64,000 bases of DNA from Vishniacozyma victoriae (lineage: Eukaryota; Basidiomycota; Tremellomycetes; Tremellales; Bulleribasidiaceae): the NCBI GenBank assembly GCA_017654735.1, contig JADPYG010000088.1, positions 1,550,001 through 1,614,000 on the forward strand. Direction: 5' to 3'. Under the pieces are notes generated by a model. The model was given only the letters and a program-made list of their open reading frames with translations, was not told the DNA's origin and did not search any database. Below, one piece after another: positions 34,482 through 48,076 of the stretch; position 1 is the first letter of the stretch, and the number at the start of each line of letters is the position of its first letter. Made by a program: the position numbers and the translations under genes.

Positions 34482-36156
34482 TCAAGCCTGATCCATCACT
34501 TCCCCTTTAACCTCCTCCACCCCTTGCTCAGATCCCTGCCTTCCACCCCTGCCATGATCAAGCTCTCGTTCATCTTCATGCCCCTCGAACCCATCCCCTA
34601 ATAACGTCCTGACCTCAAGATCCTCCAAATCCAATCCATGATCCGCCTTTAAATGCCTCTTGACATCGTAAACCCTCCAAAATCTCAAATGACAAGGATT
34701 GATACGTTCAAATTCAACTTGAATAACTTTATGTGCTGGACATCCGAATCGTTTATCGGTCATGACGTCCCCAGTTAAGAAGCGGGCTTCTTCAGTGTGT
34801 GGGGTGAATGTTGCGATTGGGGATGCCGCGCGGTTGTGGGCTTTGAGGTGTTGATTTAGGTTGCACATGTGTGCGAATGCTTTCTCGCAGTTCTCAACAG
34901 GGCATATGTGGGATCTGATCTTCAGGTGGACGACTTTATGGTGTGTCTTGAGCGAGTTTGCCTATTGATAAGCACGATCGACCAAAGAGATTGAGTAGAG
35001 GTGGACGTACAGCCTTGAACCTCTTTTCACAACCTGGTTCGGGACATGCGAAATCCTTGCCCGCCTCCCCACTTCTTATAGGTTTCAATTTGGGACTTTT
35101 CCCACCATCTTCAAACGCCTGCGATCGCCTCCTTTTCCTCTTTCGCTGATGTTCATCCTCTTCCACCTCACTATCCAAGACCTTCTCCGCTAAAGTCTGT
35201 AAATCCTCTGCTCGTTGTTCGTGGACTTTCAAGTGGTCTTTCAGGCGTTGGGCATTCTTGAATATTCGACCGTTACATTCTTCATGGGGACAGATTGGGG
35301 GATGATCGTTTTTGATATGGGATTGGAGGAGTGACCATTTATCGAATGTGGGTTGTGTTTCGTGGGAGGGGTGGGAACATGTATACCGGTTGACTGGGTA
35401 TTAGCTTCTTTGACGACTGACTGGGGAAAGGTAGCTTACCTTCATGAGTCTTTTCATGAGCTTTGAGCTGTTGTTTCATGGCGAAACTCCAATCACATCC
35501 CTCGTGTGGACAAGGGAATGGTTTGGTACCAGGAGGCATATGTGTCAAAGCATGTACACGGAGCAAGTGACCTTTCACAAATGACTCGGAACATTCATCG
35601 CACTTCTATCAGCCCATGTCTAAGTTGAGGCAGGAAGTGACTCACCTGATAGACCTTGGCTTGATCATGTACATCCTGATGTCTCTTTAAATGAGCAGCC
35701 GTCCAGAACTTCTTCCCACAATCCTCCTTGTCACAAGCGAATGGTCTATCCTCTTCTGAAAGATGCGTCCGTAAATGAGAATGAAGATGTGTAGCTCTCA
35801 AGTAAGTCTGTGAGCATTGTGGGCAAGCATGTCTTCTCTGATTCATTAGCTCATCCTCCGAGGCGTCAGATAGAGCTTACCTCGCCTGTATGTGATAATT
35901 CATGTTCTGCCAGCCTTGAAGGTTTTGTATATGCTTTATCACATTCCTCATGAGGACATTGATATCGCCTCTCCCCGGGTGTGGCTGATCTCGACCGGGA
36001 TTTCGTTATTCGCTTAACAGGAGTAGGTGGTGAAGCAACCTCTATCCTGGCTCTCTTCGCAGCAGGGGGTTGGGGCGATCTCGTGGAAGGTCCAGCATCA
36101 TACTCCATGAGTAAAGGGGAGATCATGGGAGCTGGACTACTCTGTACAGCCGCCAT
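34482..36156 (-). CDS. Transcription factor IIIA (C2H2 zinc-finger protein)
   Basis: 5S rRNA gene activator for RNA polymerase III. The N-terminal ~60 residues are disordered with basic KRARIE and KRITKSRSRS patches. About nine C2H2 fingers follow across several exons, e.g. YQCPHEECDKAYTKPSRLAE, HACPQCSQTYLRATHLHSHL, FACDKEDCGKKFWTAAHLKR, FPCPHEGCDWSFAMKQQLKA, FACPEPGCEKRF and ICPVENCEKAFAHMCNLNQH, with TG.-type linkers between the first fingers. A long spacer rich in Arg/Lys (RKRKRRRSQAF) separates fingers 7 and 8, as is usual for fungal TFIIIA. The last finger is degenerate (CPAHKVIQVEFERINPCHL). Number and order of fingers make TFIIIA the best call; another C2H2 regulator cannot be fully excluded. 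Confidence 0.85.
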
Positions 36157-36429
36157 CTTGCCAATGTATGGGTATTAGCGCGATAGATGGATAGAGAGTG
36201 AGGGAGCGGCTATCTGATCTATCTACCAACTTTTTGATTCCGTGATCGCCGTAACTAATTGCCCTGAAATGGAATAACACGTCATAGTAGATCTCATTCG
36301 ACGCGTCTTGACTTTGCTTTAATAGATAATAGCATATATAGATTCAATCAACACTATACCTTTCACTCAACTAATTGCATTCACAATCACAGCGATTTAC
36401 ACATCAAATCCAACACAGAGACAGCGAAT
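36157..36429. promoter_or_regulatory. Divergent promoter of the TFIIIA and Rho GTPase genes
   Basis: A 273-bp spacer between two divergent start codons. A TATA-like string (GCATATATAGATT) lies near 36330-36342, about 90 bp upstream of the Rho ATG. Orientation of its use is inferred only from distance. Confidence 0.45.
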
Positions 36430-37237
36430 ATGGCAGTGAGTCTTATACTTACACCTGGAAGAGGTGTTCAAGGGCTGACGCGCACAGACACAGGAGAACG
36501 GACGGACACCAAGACCGGATTTCAAGCGGAAACTCGTAGTAGTGGGGGATGGTGGTGAGCTACTTTACATGGACGTTGATAGAGCTGACAATTAGGATGC
36601 GGCAAAACATGTCTCCTAACAGTATATGTCGAACGTCGCTTCCCAATCGTAAGCCCCTTCTCGTATCATAGGATACGGCTGATGAGTAGGAATACGTTCC
36701 AACAGTATTTGAGAACATGATAACGGTCGTACCATCACCCACGGATCCTTCGAAACTTATTGAACTTGCATTATGGGATACAGCTGGACAGGAGGATTTC
36801 GATAGATTAAGACCATTGAGTTATAATGACACGGACGTCATTTTGGTCGTGTTTGCCATTAATCATCGTCCAAGTCTTTTAAACGTTCAGGACAAGGTAA
36901 GCTGTCGTCTGTTTATCGTTGTACGAAAGCTGACAAATAGTGGTACCCGGAAATGGCTCACTTCTGCGAAGGAGTCCCAATAATCCTAGTCGGAACGAAA
37001 ATCGATTTACGCGAAGATCAACAAACCGTCTCTCTAATGGCCGCTCAGGGTACAACACCCATCACACACCACGAAGGAAGTGTAGTCGCAAAAGCAATTG
37101 GAGCAAGTAGGTATTTGGAATGTAGTGCCAAATTGAGTCATAATGTCAATTTGGTATTTGAATGGGCTTTACGTGATGCGATGAAGAAACGCGGATTTGG
37201 GAGGAAAGTGGGAAAGAAGAATTGTGTGGTTCTGTAA
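36430..37237 (+). CDS. Rho-family small GTPase
   Basis: Membrane-anchored GTP switch for polarity and cell-wall growth. Exon 1 (36430-36435) carries only two codons, ATG GCA; exon 2 starts at 36488 or 36494. P-loop GDGGCGKT, effector region YVPTVFENM, switch [22 protein letters not shown], guanine-specificity motif GTKIDLR and ECSAK are all present. A ~13-residue Rho-specific insert is seen ([14 protein letters not shown]). The C-terminus KKNCVVL is a CaaX box ending in Leu, which predicts geranylgeranylation. FAINHRPSL replaces the common FAVDSPDSL. I cannot choose between Rho1-, Rho3- and Rho4-type from this alone. Lies head to head with TFIIIA and tail to tail with HST2. Confidence 0.9.
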
Positions 37238-37532
37238 AGGTTGGATGAGGGGTTGGGAGGGTTTTATTGGACTCAAACGATACGCGTGTATTCATGATCA
37301 GGGGACTAGGGTCAAATATGTTGTGTAATTAATTGATCATTGCGTTTCATATCGCATTTCCGCATACATGGCATCATTATTGAAACTGAAACGTAAATGG
37401 GGTATGATGGCATGTTTACATACTATATGACTATGACAACTGAACTTCAAGCGTATTTACAGGAATAATTGCGCCTCGTGTATGAGCACTACAACTAAAC
37501 TACCCTCACCATCATCAACCATTCAGACTTGC

Positions 37533-38726
<1,194 letters not shown>

Positions 38727-39690
38727 AGGGGTTTTTGTGGGTCGAGGTGGTGATGGTGTTGGCGCTGGAGGGGCCTGCGTCTTCTATACAGATCAGCACG
38801 GCTGGAAATGAAGGATGGAGTACTCACATCCGTAGTCTCCTCAGAAGCTGCGGACTTGCTCGAGGTGGTTGTTGGTGCACTGACTCCCTCTTCGCTATCC
38901 CTATCCGTAATCTCCTCCTTCTCTATCGTCGCTGGTGTAGATACTGCCTCTGGTTCATCTTCCTTCAGTTCAGACTTTGAGCTCCTCGAGGCAGGCGGCA
39001 ATACGCTCGGCGAAGTAGCGACACTCGTCCTATCATCATTAGCTTCTTTCCATCCGGGATTGCAAGGTCGACCTACATATCGCGCAGCTGACAAGGTGTT
39101 TAAAGATAGAGAGATCGTCCACACGACCTCTATAGGAAGTGACTAGCCGGTAACCCTGCCTTACTATAGTGATACAAGGGAGATGAAGACAAAGGATGAC
39201 AAAGGACAGATATGGTGTGCTGTTCACAAAAAGTCGCTCACTCGGCAAAGAATAGAATGGTCCGGCCACGTCCCTGTATAAATCGGCTTCCGACTCTCCT
39301 TTGATTTTATCGAACTTTACTCGGAGTGATATTGCCGACTAAATATGAAAGGGATGTCAGACTTGGGTGATGAGGTGAGCAAGATGGGACAGAGTAAGTG
39401 GAGGTAGAACAGAGAATAGACGGAACGGAATGGATCTCGGCATGGCGGTATTACAATTTTAGTTAGGGGGGTGGCTTGGCAGTCAGCATGCGGAAGGGCT
39501 GCACTCTGAGGGTAGGAGGAAGGCACATGCCTAAACAGGAACGAATAAGGGGATCTTAAGAAGGGAAGATGCAGCGAAGCGACTAATCTTGACACCGTTT
39601 ATGTCTCTCATTCGTTGGGATACCAACATACGCAATCCATGATGATATATACTCTATTACCTACCCCTGATCCTGAGCTTACTCGCATCC
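38727..39690. other. Gap between HST2 and member E, possibly holding an HST2 N-terminal exon
   Basis: The part near 38835-39026 is open on the minus strand and low in complexity (SKSELKEDEPEAV, EKEEITDRDSEEG) and may be an upstream HST2 exon. From 39060 to 39690 I see nothing coding that I can support. Confidence 0.4.
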
Positions 39691-40846
39691 TCATTCATTC
39701 CTCGCCACGTAATCCTGGAAACTTGCCAATTTGTCGGTCGCTAGACACTCGAGAACCCATCCAAGCGGTACCATAGCTCGAGATCCATCGGTGGTTATCC
39801 ATACTTCTGATGCGCTGGAGGGAGTAGGATCGACAAGGATAGAAGCTCGACTTCGAGGTACGATTACACCTCCTCCTTGATGCTGTCTGATCAGTTCTCG
39901 GTCCGAAAATGATGGTAAGGCTGACAACGATCATGGCCTCGACACTCGATCGAGAAGATCCGGGCAAGACGTGGAAAGTGATAGGAAGGACTTGGTCTGC
40001 TGCGAACACTTGCTTGGTATTGTCGACCAGAGTTGACTCGATATCCGTTTGCCATGATCTCTGATCGTCGGAGAGTGGTGCAGCTTGCGTCGCTGGCAAG
40101 GCTGCGCTTTCGAGTCCGTCCTCGAGTATGGGTTTCGAGTCGGTCTCTTTGGTCGGAGAAGATCGATTCACAGGCTACTGCTTCGCAACAGACTTCGTGT
40201 CGTCCGACTGGGCGACAAGGACGACGGGCGAAACACCAATTCGAGCCGGATCCGAAGGGTGTGGTGAGGATGTTGGTGGAGGGGGAGGCAACTGCCATTT
40301 CTTGCAGACCTCGGCGAAATCAGCACCCTCGGCGAAGGCTATAAATCCGTTCGCCTCCAACATGCAGGCTCGGGGACCGTGCCAAAAGTGGTTCCAGTCG
40401 CTCTCTGGGCCAATTGCATTGATGTTCCCGACCTATTTGAGATGATGCTTCTGTGATGATCCGAGGGGAGTTGGGCCGAGCGAGCCGCATTGGTCATGGC
40501 AAACAACACGACACCTTCCAGAGCAACGGTGTGGAGTCGTCTGGTACCGAAGCACTGATAACTATCAAACACGCTGATTGAGGATTCACCCACTTTGACG
40601 GCGGCAATGAATTTGCGGCCTTCTGCTGACTGGTCGATCTCGCCTTGAATGCAACATTTCCTTATGTTGGGAGCGGAGCCAATGAGACCGACTTCGAGTT
40701 TGCTCGACACTTCAATCGCCAATGGGGTGTTCCTTGACTGCGTTGTTAGCCGAAAAGAGGCTGATTCAAGGACGTGAGGTCACAGCTTCTGGGCGTACGA
40801 AATCGGGTCTTTCTTGGGAGTCTGAGGTAGGTGATGACATCTTCAT
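39691..40846 (-). CDS. BRCT protein with unrecognised N-terminal domain (family member E, model uncertain)
   Basis: The C-terminus is a BRCT domain like BRCT2 of member F: LPITFHVLPGSS, then after a phase-0 intron HQGGGVIVPRSRASILVDP, and MVPLGWVLECLATDKL, with the stop at 39691. The N-terminal ~100 residues (from ATG 40846; exon join DF|SRNTPLAIEV across the intron near 40722-40782) contain LEVGLIGSAPNIRKCC, GRKFIAAVKVGESSISVF and LHTVALEGVVLFAM, which I do not recognise. A middle segment VGNINAIGPESDWNHFW ... EVCKKWQLPPPPP is in another frame and needs an intron I could not place. A TAG at 40175-40177 lies in the linker before NRSSPTKETDS. The model is therefore incomplete; it may be a decaying gene or have weak introns. 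No C-terminal modules follow the BRCT. Confidence 0.45.
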
Positions 40847-41195
40847 GGGTACTGTAGCGGAACGAAGTAGGAGAACTGAAAGCTCTTGTCAAGGTCTCGT
40901 CAGCTACCCCATGGTCGTTGCAACAAGCCCTATCACGCTTTCAGGGTGTATGTCCCGGCGCTGACAGATACCTTTGGATGGTCAATAGGTTCAACGCTCG
41001 GTCAACCAAATGAAGACTCAAGTTCTTACGTCTCAGACAGTATAGTATATGCATAGAATGACAACCAGCCACTTTGGATTACACGGAAACACGCCCAAAT
41101 ACTACGTAGACCAAACCTACCAACCAGATCGTATTTCGCCGCTTCCAGGAGATCTTTCCCCCCATCGGTCCGCAAGTGAGAGGATGGGAAGTGCC
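40847..41195. other. Intergenic, about 349 bp
   Basis: Between the presumed start of member E and the stop of member F, both minus strand. Expected to hold the E promoter and F 3' end; no other feature seen. Confidence 0.4.
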
Positions 41196-42870
41196 TCAGC
41201 TTGCTATGCTGTTAGCTAGGACGTATGAGGCTGTCGACCAGTGATAAGCTCACCCATTGTCCGTTGGCGGTCGAGACGTATGTATCATTTTCCGCCATTC
41301 AGTTTCAGCCAGCTTAAAAGAGGATACATCCTCGATCGAGTTACCCCAATCATCGTATGCATGCATGTCGGGAGGCGCCGGAGGTGTGGCGTGATTGACC
41401 TCAAGGACAAGGATTGAAGCGTCTCCTTTTGGCGATTGATCAGCACCAGCTTGGATGTCTTCCATTTGAGCATGCTCATTGAACACAGCAGCGGGACTCG
41501 GGACAAGTGGAGCGAGCCGATCAAGCAAGTGATTCTGATGAATGCTGGCCGGTTCGTAGATTGACGAGAAAAAGTCGACCTCGGACTGGTCGTTGTCATC
41601 CGGCGATTCTTTATCCAAGGATGCCGTCCCCTCGATCGGATCCATGCTCCTGGCCAATTCCTCCAGCTGAATCGAGATCAAATCTGAAGGACAATATCGG
41701 TTGAATCTCCTGGATGCTGTGTCAATATTATCAAGGGGTGAAGATCGCAGTTTGAACCTGTCGACATCGATCAGTCGACCCTGAGACAAACAAGCAGAGA
41801 CCCAGTCGTAGCTCACAATGACCCTGTTTGAGTCTATCTCCTCCACTAGTTGTCGGATGAATCTTGTCGGTGCCACCCGTACGCAAAATTCCGGTACCAC
41901 AACAATGGAAGCCTTATGAAGGGGTACAATAGAACCACCTCCGATGTTCTGCATGTCAGCTTCGATATAATCGAAGTATGTATGACATACCGATATATCC
42001 GCCTCGGCCAGTTTCTGCATAGATCCTCCTAAGACATGAAAAGTCAAGGGTAAAAACTGACCTTTGGCGAAAACACCATCAGGATTTGCGACATGCTTGA
42101 TCTCACTTGATGTAGGGCTTTTGGAAAGCATGGAACGGGTAGGTGGGATCGGACGCCATTGGCCAGATCCGAAGGAAGCTCGCATGACTCGACACAAGGT
42201 CTCTTCCAAGCTAGACGTCTGCGGGATCTTGCCAGACGGTGTTTGCACTTTTGGTATCGCAAAGCTTGGTACTTGCTCGACGATTGGGATCGTAGTTGCC
42301 GCATAGCTGTACTCTTCAGACGGCGAGGGTATATCTTCATCCAGAGATTCAAAATCGTGCGCACTTTCTTGGACTTCAAGATGATCGGCATTTTCGTCGA
42401 CCCTGCAGATCAGTCATGATACGGTCAAAGAGATTTGAAAGACTAACAGGATTTCCCAGCCATCGCTATAGTCTAGACGCCTTCCACCTTATGAACATTC
42501 ATGGACCCATTGACCTTGGACAACACTCTTTCGAGATCCATCTTTATAGTCGATTGAGTCCTCAGTACGTCTCGCGTATCGCTGTATTATATCGCCAACG
42601 ATTGGTCGGTCGGCGGTATCAGGTATATCATTGAACGATGGAAAAACCACATGCTTTTTGGGATTGTCTATGAGGACAAATATAACATCCGTGTCTTCGT
42701 GTCCTCTTGACTGTATAGCACCGCCCGACTAGAACGATCAGCCCTCAACTGGACATGTGAGCCGATGCGGACTTACAGCAAGCACTCTTTCCAATTTATT
42801 GAAGGCGTCACTCTGCCTACCGTCATGATGTATGTAGTAAAAGACAACCTCGAACAGTCCTCGCGGGTGG
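41196..42870 (-). pseudogene. Two-BRCT family member F, probably degenerate
   Basis: BRCT1 is recognisable: LFEVVFYYIHHDG up to 42778, then across a phase-0 intron SGGAIQSRG from 42729, DVIFVLIDNP, RKSVVQGQWVHEC, and GWEIL before the usual phase-2 intron. Two defects: no ATG in frame before LFEVVF (an upstream TAG closes the frame), and a TAA at 42489-42491 inside the last BRCT1 helix, right after WVHEC. BRCT2 is intact: LPLTFHVLGGSMQKLAE, an in-frame 42-nt phase-0 intron, NIGGGSIVPLHKASIVVVP, and VIVSYDWVSACLSQGRL. About 150 Ser/Asp/Pro-rich residues follow with the stop at 41196. A shortened product from an internal ATG (RVMRASFG) is possible. No C-terminal modules seen. Confidence 0.58.
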
Positions 42871-43058
42871 GGCTGCGGTTCAGGGTTCCCCCAGAAGTCA
42901 TGAGCACCCAACCCGTCTTGGACAACCAAGTCATCACGGTCACCCCAAGGAACTCTCACACCCTAGTCGTTTTGGAAATCAGCCATGATGGAGTCACAGG
43001 CACTGCGGTACTATCTATCTGATCTGATATGAGCGGAAGTCCCTTCGGCGGCTATGAA

Positions 43059-43307
43059 TCACTCACTGCTTGCAGTATACGAGGTAGACGTGTCTTCAGG
43101 CTGACGTAGAAGTGAGAGTGACGAAGCACATCTCACAAACGTGAGCACCATCAGAACCACTTCGGGTCCTAGTCGAAAGGAGGGGACTTGTTCAAGAGGA
43201 AAGTATCCGCCACCTCCTGAAAGGTATGTGTGTATAACAGGCACTCCCCCAGCCGGAAAGGAGGTAGAAACCTTTGTGTACCTGTGGCCCAGGCATGCGA
43301 AAAACAC
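43059..43307 (-). pseudogene. BRCT-like remnant upstream of member F
   Basis: An 82-codon minus-strand open frame reads YLSGGGGYFPLEQVPSFRLG followed by PEVVLMVL, which resembles the second half of BRCT2 in members E (GGGVIVPRSRASILVDP) and F (GGGSIVPLHKASIVVVP). A GTGAGA donor follows the frame. Neither the first BRCT strand nor the C-terminal Trp helix is found next to it, so at most it is a fragment of a further copy. Confidence 0.33.
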
Positions 43308-43595
43308 TATTCACGGATTAGTCGATTGCATTTCCAATCTGCATGTTTAGTGCGTTCCTAGTAGATGATATATTGTGTGTATAAGCGACTCTATCTTCAC
43401 GCTTGTTTAGCTATCTTCTCCTTCAATCCAGGAATCGCTTTCAGATACAAGCCTTTGTCCTAGAATCATCCTAGGTGGAAAGGAGACCGAAATCAACTTT
43501 GGCTTTCAGATGACGCGACTCGCGTGGCTGAACCCAATGGTCGTAAATTCAATGTAATAGTGTCTCTACAAGTATGTACAAGTAATGAGCAAGAC

Positions 43596-46500
43596 CTAGC
43601 GCCCTCCAGTAACAGCAGCAAGCTCAATCTTCTTGAGCATGGACTTTAAAATCTTTCCTCCCTTTTGGCAATTCTCCTCTAGGTAGACTTCGAATTCACC
43701 CCGGATGCTTTTTAGGGTATCATTTATGGGTAGTTCGCCAATTGAGTTTGGATTGAGGAGAGTATCGAAGAGGCGTTTCCATAGGTCTGATTGCCAGTAC
43801 TGATTGTCAGCTGATACGGAGACGAAAGATGAGTGGACATACACGCTTGAGAGGAGCATCGATCTTGTGCCACCTACCACCTTCCGGGTTGGTGGTGGAT
43901 TCGGTAGCAATATACTTGCCAAATAGCATACAGTAGCAAATACTTGCCAGACCAAAGTAGTCAGTCTCATATGACCATTCTCGACCTTCCCTCATCTCCA
44001 CACAATCCCTCTCGTCAACTTTCCAATCCGCCTTGAACTTCTGTTTCTCCCCAGCGGGGAATAACGACAAGTCGATCCCCCGTCCGAAATCAATCAATTT
44101 CATACCCTTGTGTCGCCATCCATTGGCACCTGAAGCAGAGTATTGATTTGACCATGCCGAGGCGCCACCCTCCGAAGATGGTACAGCATCAAGCCTGACT
44201 AGACAATTATCGATCTTCATATCACCATGGATGAATTGTGAGCGGTGAAGCGACTCGATAACGCGAAGTAATTCGATGGTGAAGAAGATGGCGAGGGGCT
44301 CGTCGAATGATGATGGTCCGCCAGATATCGCTGGACCGATACCCATTCCGGCAGCCTTGTTGACGGCGTCAAGAAGTGTTCCCTGTGAAGCAAAGTCGAG
44401 AACAAGATACGACTCGTCTGTGAAAGCGATCAATTCGCGAGGTCGGATGATTGACATTGGCTGATCCACACGTGATAGTACTCGATCAAGAATGACTGCC
44501 TCCCATACCGCACAAGGCTTTTCAACCTTGATAGCTACCAGTGAACGATCAACTTCATCGTCTTCGTCCTCATCATCAGAGTCGGCATCTTCGATCTGTT
44601 CCTTTAGACGAACGTCGACTGCTAAAAAGACTGCTCCGAAACCACCTTCACCAATCTTGTCGGCCACCTCGAAATCGCGAGAACCAAGTGTGATGCTGAC
44701 TCGATCGTCTGCCGAGACAGATGAGCGAGGTGCGGCAGCACTACTTCTGCGGGCTTTGGTCTTGGTGTGCGAGTTCAAACTGGCGAGGCGGTTCGAGGTA
44801 GTATGGCGCATATCGAGGAAATTGGGCAGCGAAGAAAGAGATGGTTCAATCTTGGAAAGGAGCGTAGCGATGACATCCTCGTCGATGGGGACACAAGGAT
44901 TGGAAAGCTCGCCGGGTGCCGAGATGGGTCCGTGGTTGGCAGTGACAAAAGCACCAGTGTCTGTGTCAGCCTCGAATTCGGGCTCGACGGATCCTTCTCG
45001 AGCGGTATGCATGGTATCTTGCTGGCCGGTTTGCTCGAGTGGTCGGCTGTGGATGGTAAAGCCCTCGGGCACCTCGAACCGCGAAGCCGCGTGATCAGAT
45101 TCTTCGAGATGCTGATAATCCGATAAACCATGCTGGGAATCGTCATATGGAGTAGACTCTCGGCGGGTCGATCGCTCTTCCTCTTCGTAGACGGCACTCA
45201 GACCCTGGTTGGTTTCACTTGGGCCATTGTTCATGCCTTCGACGGGCGAGTTTTCGGTATCGGGGTAGATGCTTTGTACGCTCGACCTTCGACCTGAAGA
45301 TACGGAAAAGACGTTGGTGGATTGCGAAGATCGGAGATTGGTCATTTGAGTGTATTCCTGAGTTCGCTCCGTGATTGGCGTCATCTCGCCAAAATTAGTG
45401 ACACGGTTCATGGCGGTATATCGACCTTGAGGAGCATTGTTCTCGCCATATTGTCCTTCCTCTTCCTCTTCCTCTTCTTCCTCCGTGATTGCGTCGGAAA
45501 AGACGTTTCGTTGAGGTTGAGCCTGTACGGCAGGGGCCGGAGTAAAGACATTGAACGCTGGTTTCGATGCAGGTGTGCTTTGGACAGGACGGGGCGTTGC
45601 TGCCGATAGTGGTGTCCTCGCTGGCGTTTTGGCGGGTGTAGCCATAGCAAAGATATTGAGCGGAGCAGCCGGTTTGGAAGAGGAGGCAGCGTTCTCATCT
45701 TGAAAGACAAACTGCGGTCGGTGACCTTGTGCGGGTGTTGGGGTAGGTGGAACTCCCATACTATAAGCAGGCATCATACTTGGGCCAGCTCGAGAAGGGA
45801 GAGGTGTAGGTGCAGGGTCTGGCTCTTGGGCATCTTCCTCATCCTCGACGTCAGAATCGGATTCGGAATCGGAGTCGTCGCGGACCTTTCCTCGATGGAC
45901 AGTCTGGTCAAACATGGCAGCGATCTCTGCGTTGGCCAATTTGGTATTGACTGTGGGCGATGGCATCTTCTTGGGTTTGGGGGCAGCTTTAGGCGTGGAT
46001 GCTGATCGTCAGCTCACTCACAACCCATGAGAATGTTAGAGAAATACTCACATCCAGGCAGATGCCATGCAGATTCCCATTCCTTGACATCTCCTCTCCA
46101 AGCTTTGCCTAGCAGACCCCTTTCCCTCGCTCGAACCTCTTCAAAAGACCACTCGTCACCATTCTTGAAGACTGCATCCCAATTCATCATCCGCTTCTCC
46201 ATCTTGCCCTTTGAATCCTTGATAAGTGGACCATCACTGGGACAGACCCATGGCTCTGCGACGTATACTGGGACTTTTGGTCTAGGGGGTTTACGTGATG
46301 ATGGCGGGGCTGGGATGGAGGGTAGAGAAGTTGAAGCGGTTTCGTTGTCGTAATGTAGGAGGGGGTTCTTTTTGAGGAGCTCAGCATCGGTAAGCTTCTT
46401 TGGCTTGAAAAGGGTGTTTTCTGCGGGTCGGACCATATCCTGATTATCTCCCTACACATCAGTGACGTCCAGTGAGAAAAACAAGGCGTACCATATCCCT

Positions 46501-47597
46501 AAATACCTCGACTTTGGGTGTACGAGGAGCAACACCTTTCTGAGGTAATGTCTCGCCTTTCCAAGGTGTAGCTTCCACCGTATTCTCCTTCCTCCTCTCG
46601 TCTCTGGTCCCGAAATCTCCCCATTCTCCTGGTGCATCATCCTGGCCTCTATGTCCCGGCTCATCGGTAAAGATGCCCATCTTTGCTCCGTTGGGAGCAC
46701 GGCTCAAGCGAGTTGAAGGTGCTAGTTGTACTGCTCCAGATATTGTCGAAGGGGTAGCGACTTGTCCCAAAACGGATCGTCCAGCACTACGGGATGGAGC
46801 TAATGGCTCGTCGTCGGGGATATCGCGTGATGAAGTGACGAGTATACGCTGTAGGAATGCCTTGTGACGCGTCTTGAGTCGTTCAACTGGAGCCGCATTT
46901 CGGTTTATTCCAAGTTGGTAGATATCATCCGCCTTTCTTTTACTGCTTGTCAGCGACCGCGTGTGTGAAAATCACGTACCGTCCAAGACCTTCTGTTGCA
47001 CTAGCCCATTCTTCGTAGAACAAGGCATGATTGGTACCGATATTCCTTGATTCCAAAAATGCCCAAACTTCCTCTCTTCTCTCAACCTCGCGGGTGTACA
47101 TGACCCACATCTTCAGATAACGGACATCTTGAGCATATCTCGCATCCGATGTGAACCGCCTAGTGACGCCTTCAATCAACGGTAGAAAGTAGCTGTTGTT
47201 GGTGGTGACATGCTGTGCAGCCCACGAGACATGCCTGCATTTTAGCTTTGTCCAATTGGATGGCACTAGTAGCTCACTGCTGATATGCATCCAGGAGGTC
47301 CGAGACTCCATCCTCCATATCCTCGCCCTCTTGCTCTCGCCTCTCGGCCTCTTTCACAAGACGCTCATATTTTTCATGCCCGTCTTTCAAAATAGCTTCC
47401 GCCTCTGCATCTTTTCCGAACAAGCTAGAAAGAGTAGCTGCCGATCTGCCGGATTCCAATGGACGGATGTTCTCCTTCTGTGTTTCTAGACTAGCGAAAT
47501 CTGTGATTGGCGTTGGGGGTGTGATTGGTCTCGGCGTTGTATGGGATGGTACTTTTGGAACAGCGGCGTCACTTGTGTGACCTAATGCCGATGACAT
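43596..47597 (-). CDS. BUB1: Spindle-assembly-checkpoint kinase Bub1 (single Mad3/Bub1 protein)
   Basis: Kinetochore kinase that recruits Mad and Bub proteins and delays anaphase. The start at 47597 gives MSSALGHTSD and an N-terminal KEN box (TQKENIRPLE). The Mad3/Bub1 TPR-like region follows (DLLDAYQQHVSWAAQHVTTN, RYLKMWVMYTREVERREEVW, HALFYEEWASATEGLGR). A second KEN (RRKENTVEATPW) lies next to WKGETLPQK, then a long disordered centre. The C-terminal kinase has KIGEGGFGAVFLA, VAIKVEKP, HGDMKIDNCLV (HGD rather than HRD, as usual in Bub1) and DFGRGIDLSLFP. It ends at 43596 with SMLKKIELAAVTGGR. The two KEN boxes plus a kinase suggest one protein doing both Mad3 and Bub1 work; no second copy is in this window. 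Confidence 0.93.
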
Positions 47598-48076
47598 TAG
47601 CTGACGCGGGAGGTTGAGTGAGGGGAGATAAGGGGATGATGTAGTCTTTAGTATAATATAGAGTTGTGACGGGATGAATGTCTTAAGATTGTTGTTTAGA
47701 TCATTATCCTATAGACGCGCCGTTGAAATAACTGTTAATCTGTTAATCTATGTATAATTACTTAATTGAGTAAGATACGGCGATGTCCGATGTAGTCAAG
47801 TGTTATCGGATTGTCCTTTGACCTCCACTTTTGCATTCTGCACAAAAAGTTAGAGTCTCGTTATGTTGTTGTGAATAATCTTAGTGATCTTAGTGAAACC
47901 ACTTTGCGGGAAGCTATTCGACTCGATAATCCTAGGCTAGTCAAATCGTCAAAGCAGCAGCAACATATATATACTGGTAAGCTCACCCTATTCTGTTCTT
48001 CACTTCACACACTCGAACAATTTAACTCAATACATTTCAATACCTTCACCACCTACTCATCATCCCCTTTGGCGTC
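47598..48076. promoter_or_regulatory. Divergent promoter of BUB1 and the helicase gene
   Basis: A 479-bp AT-rich spacer between the BUB1 ATG (minus) and the helicase ATG (plus). A run ACATATATATACTGG lies near 47963-47977, about 105 bp before the helicase ATG and TATA-like. A GTAAGC right after it could also be a 5' UTR intron donor. Confidence 0.4.

Noticed and set aside
39317..39595. Minus-strand open frame between HST2 and member E
   Set aside because: No motif and no neighbouring homologous exon; probably chance.
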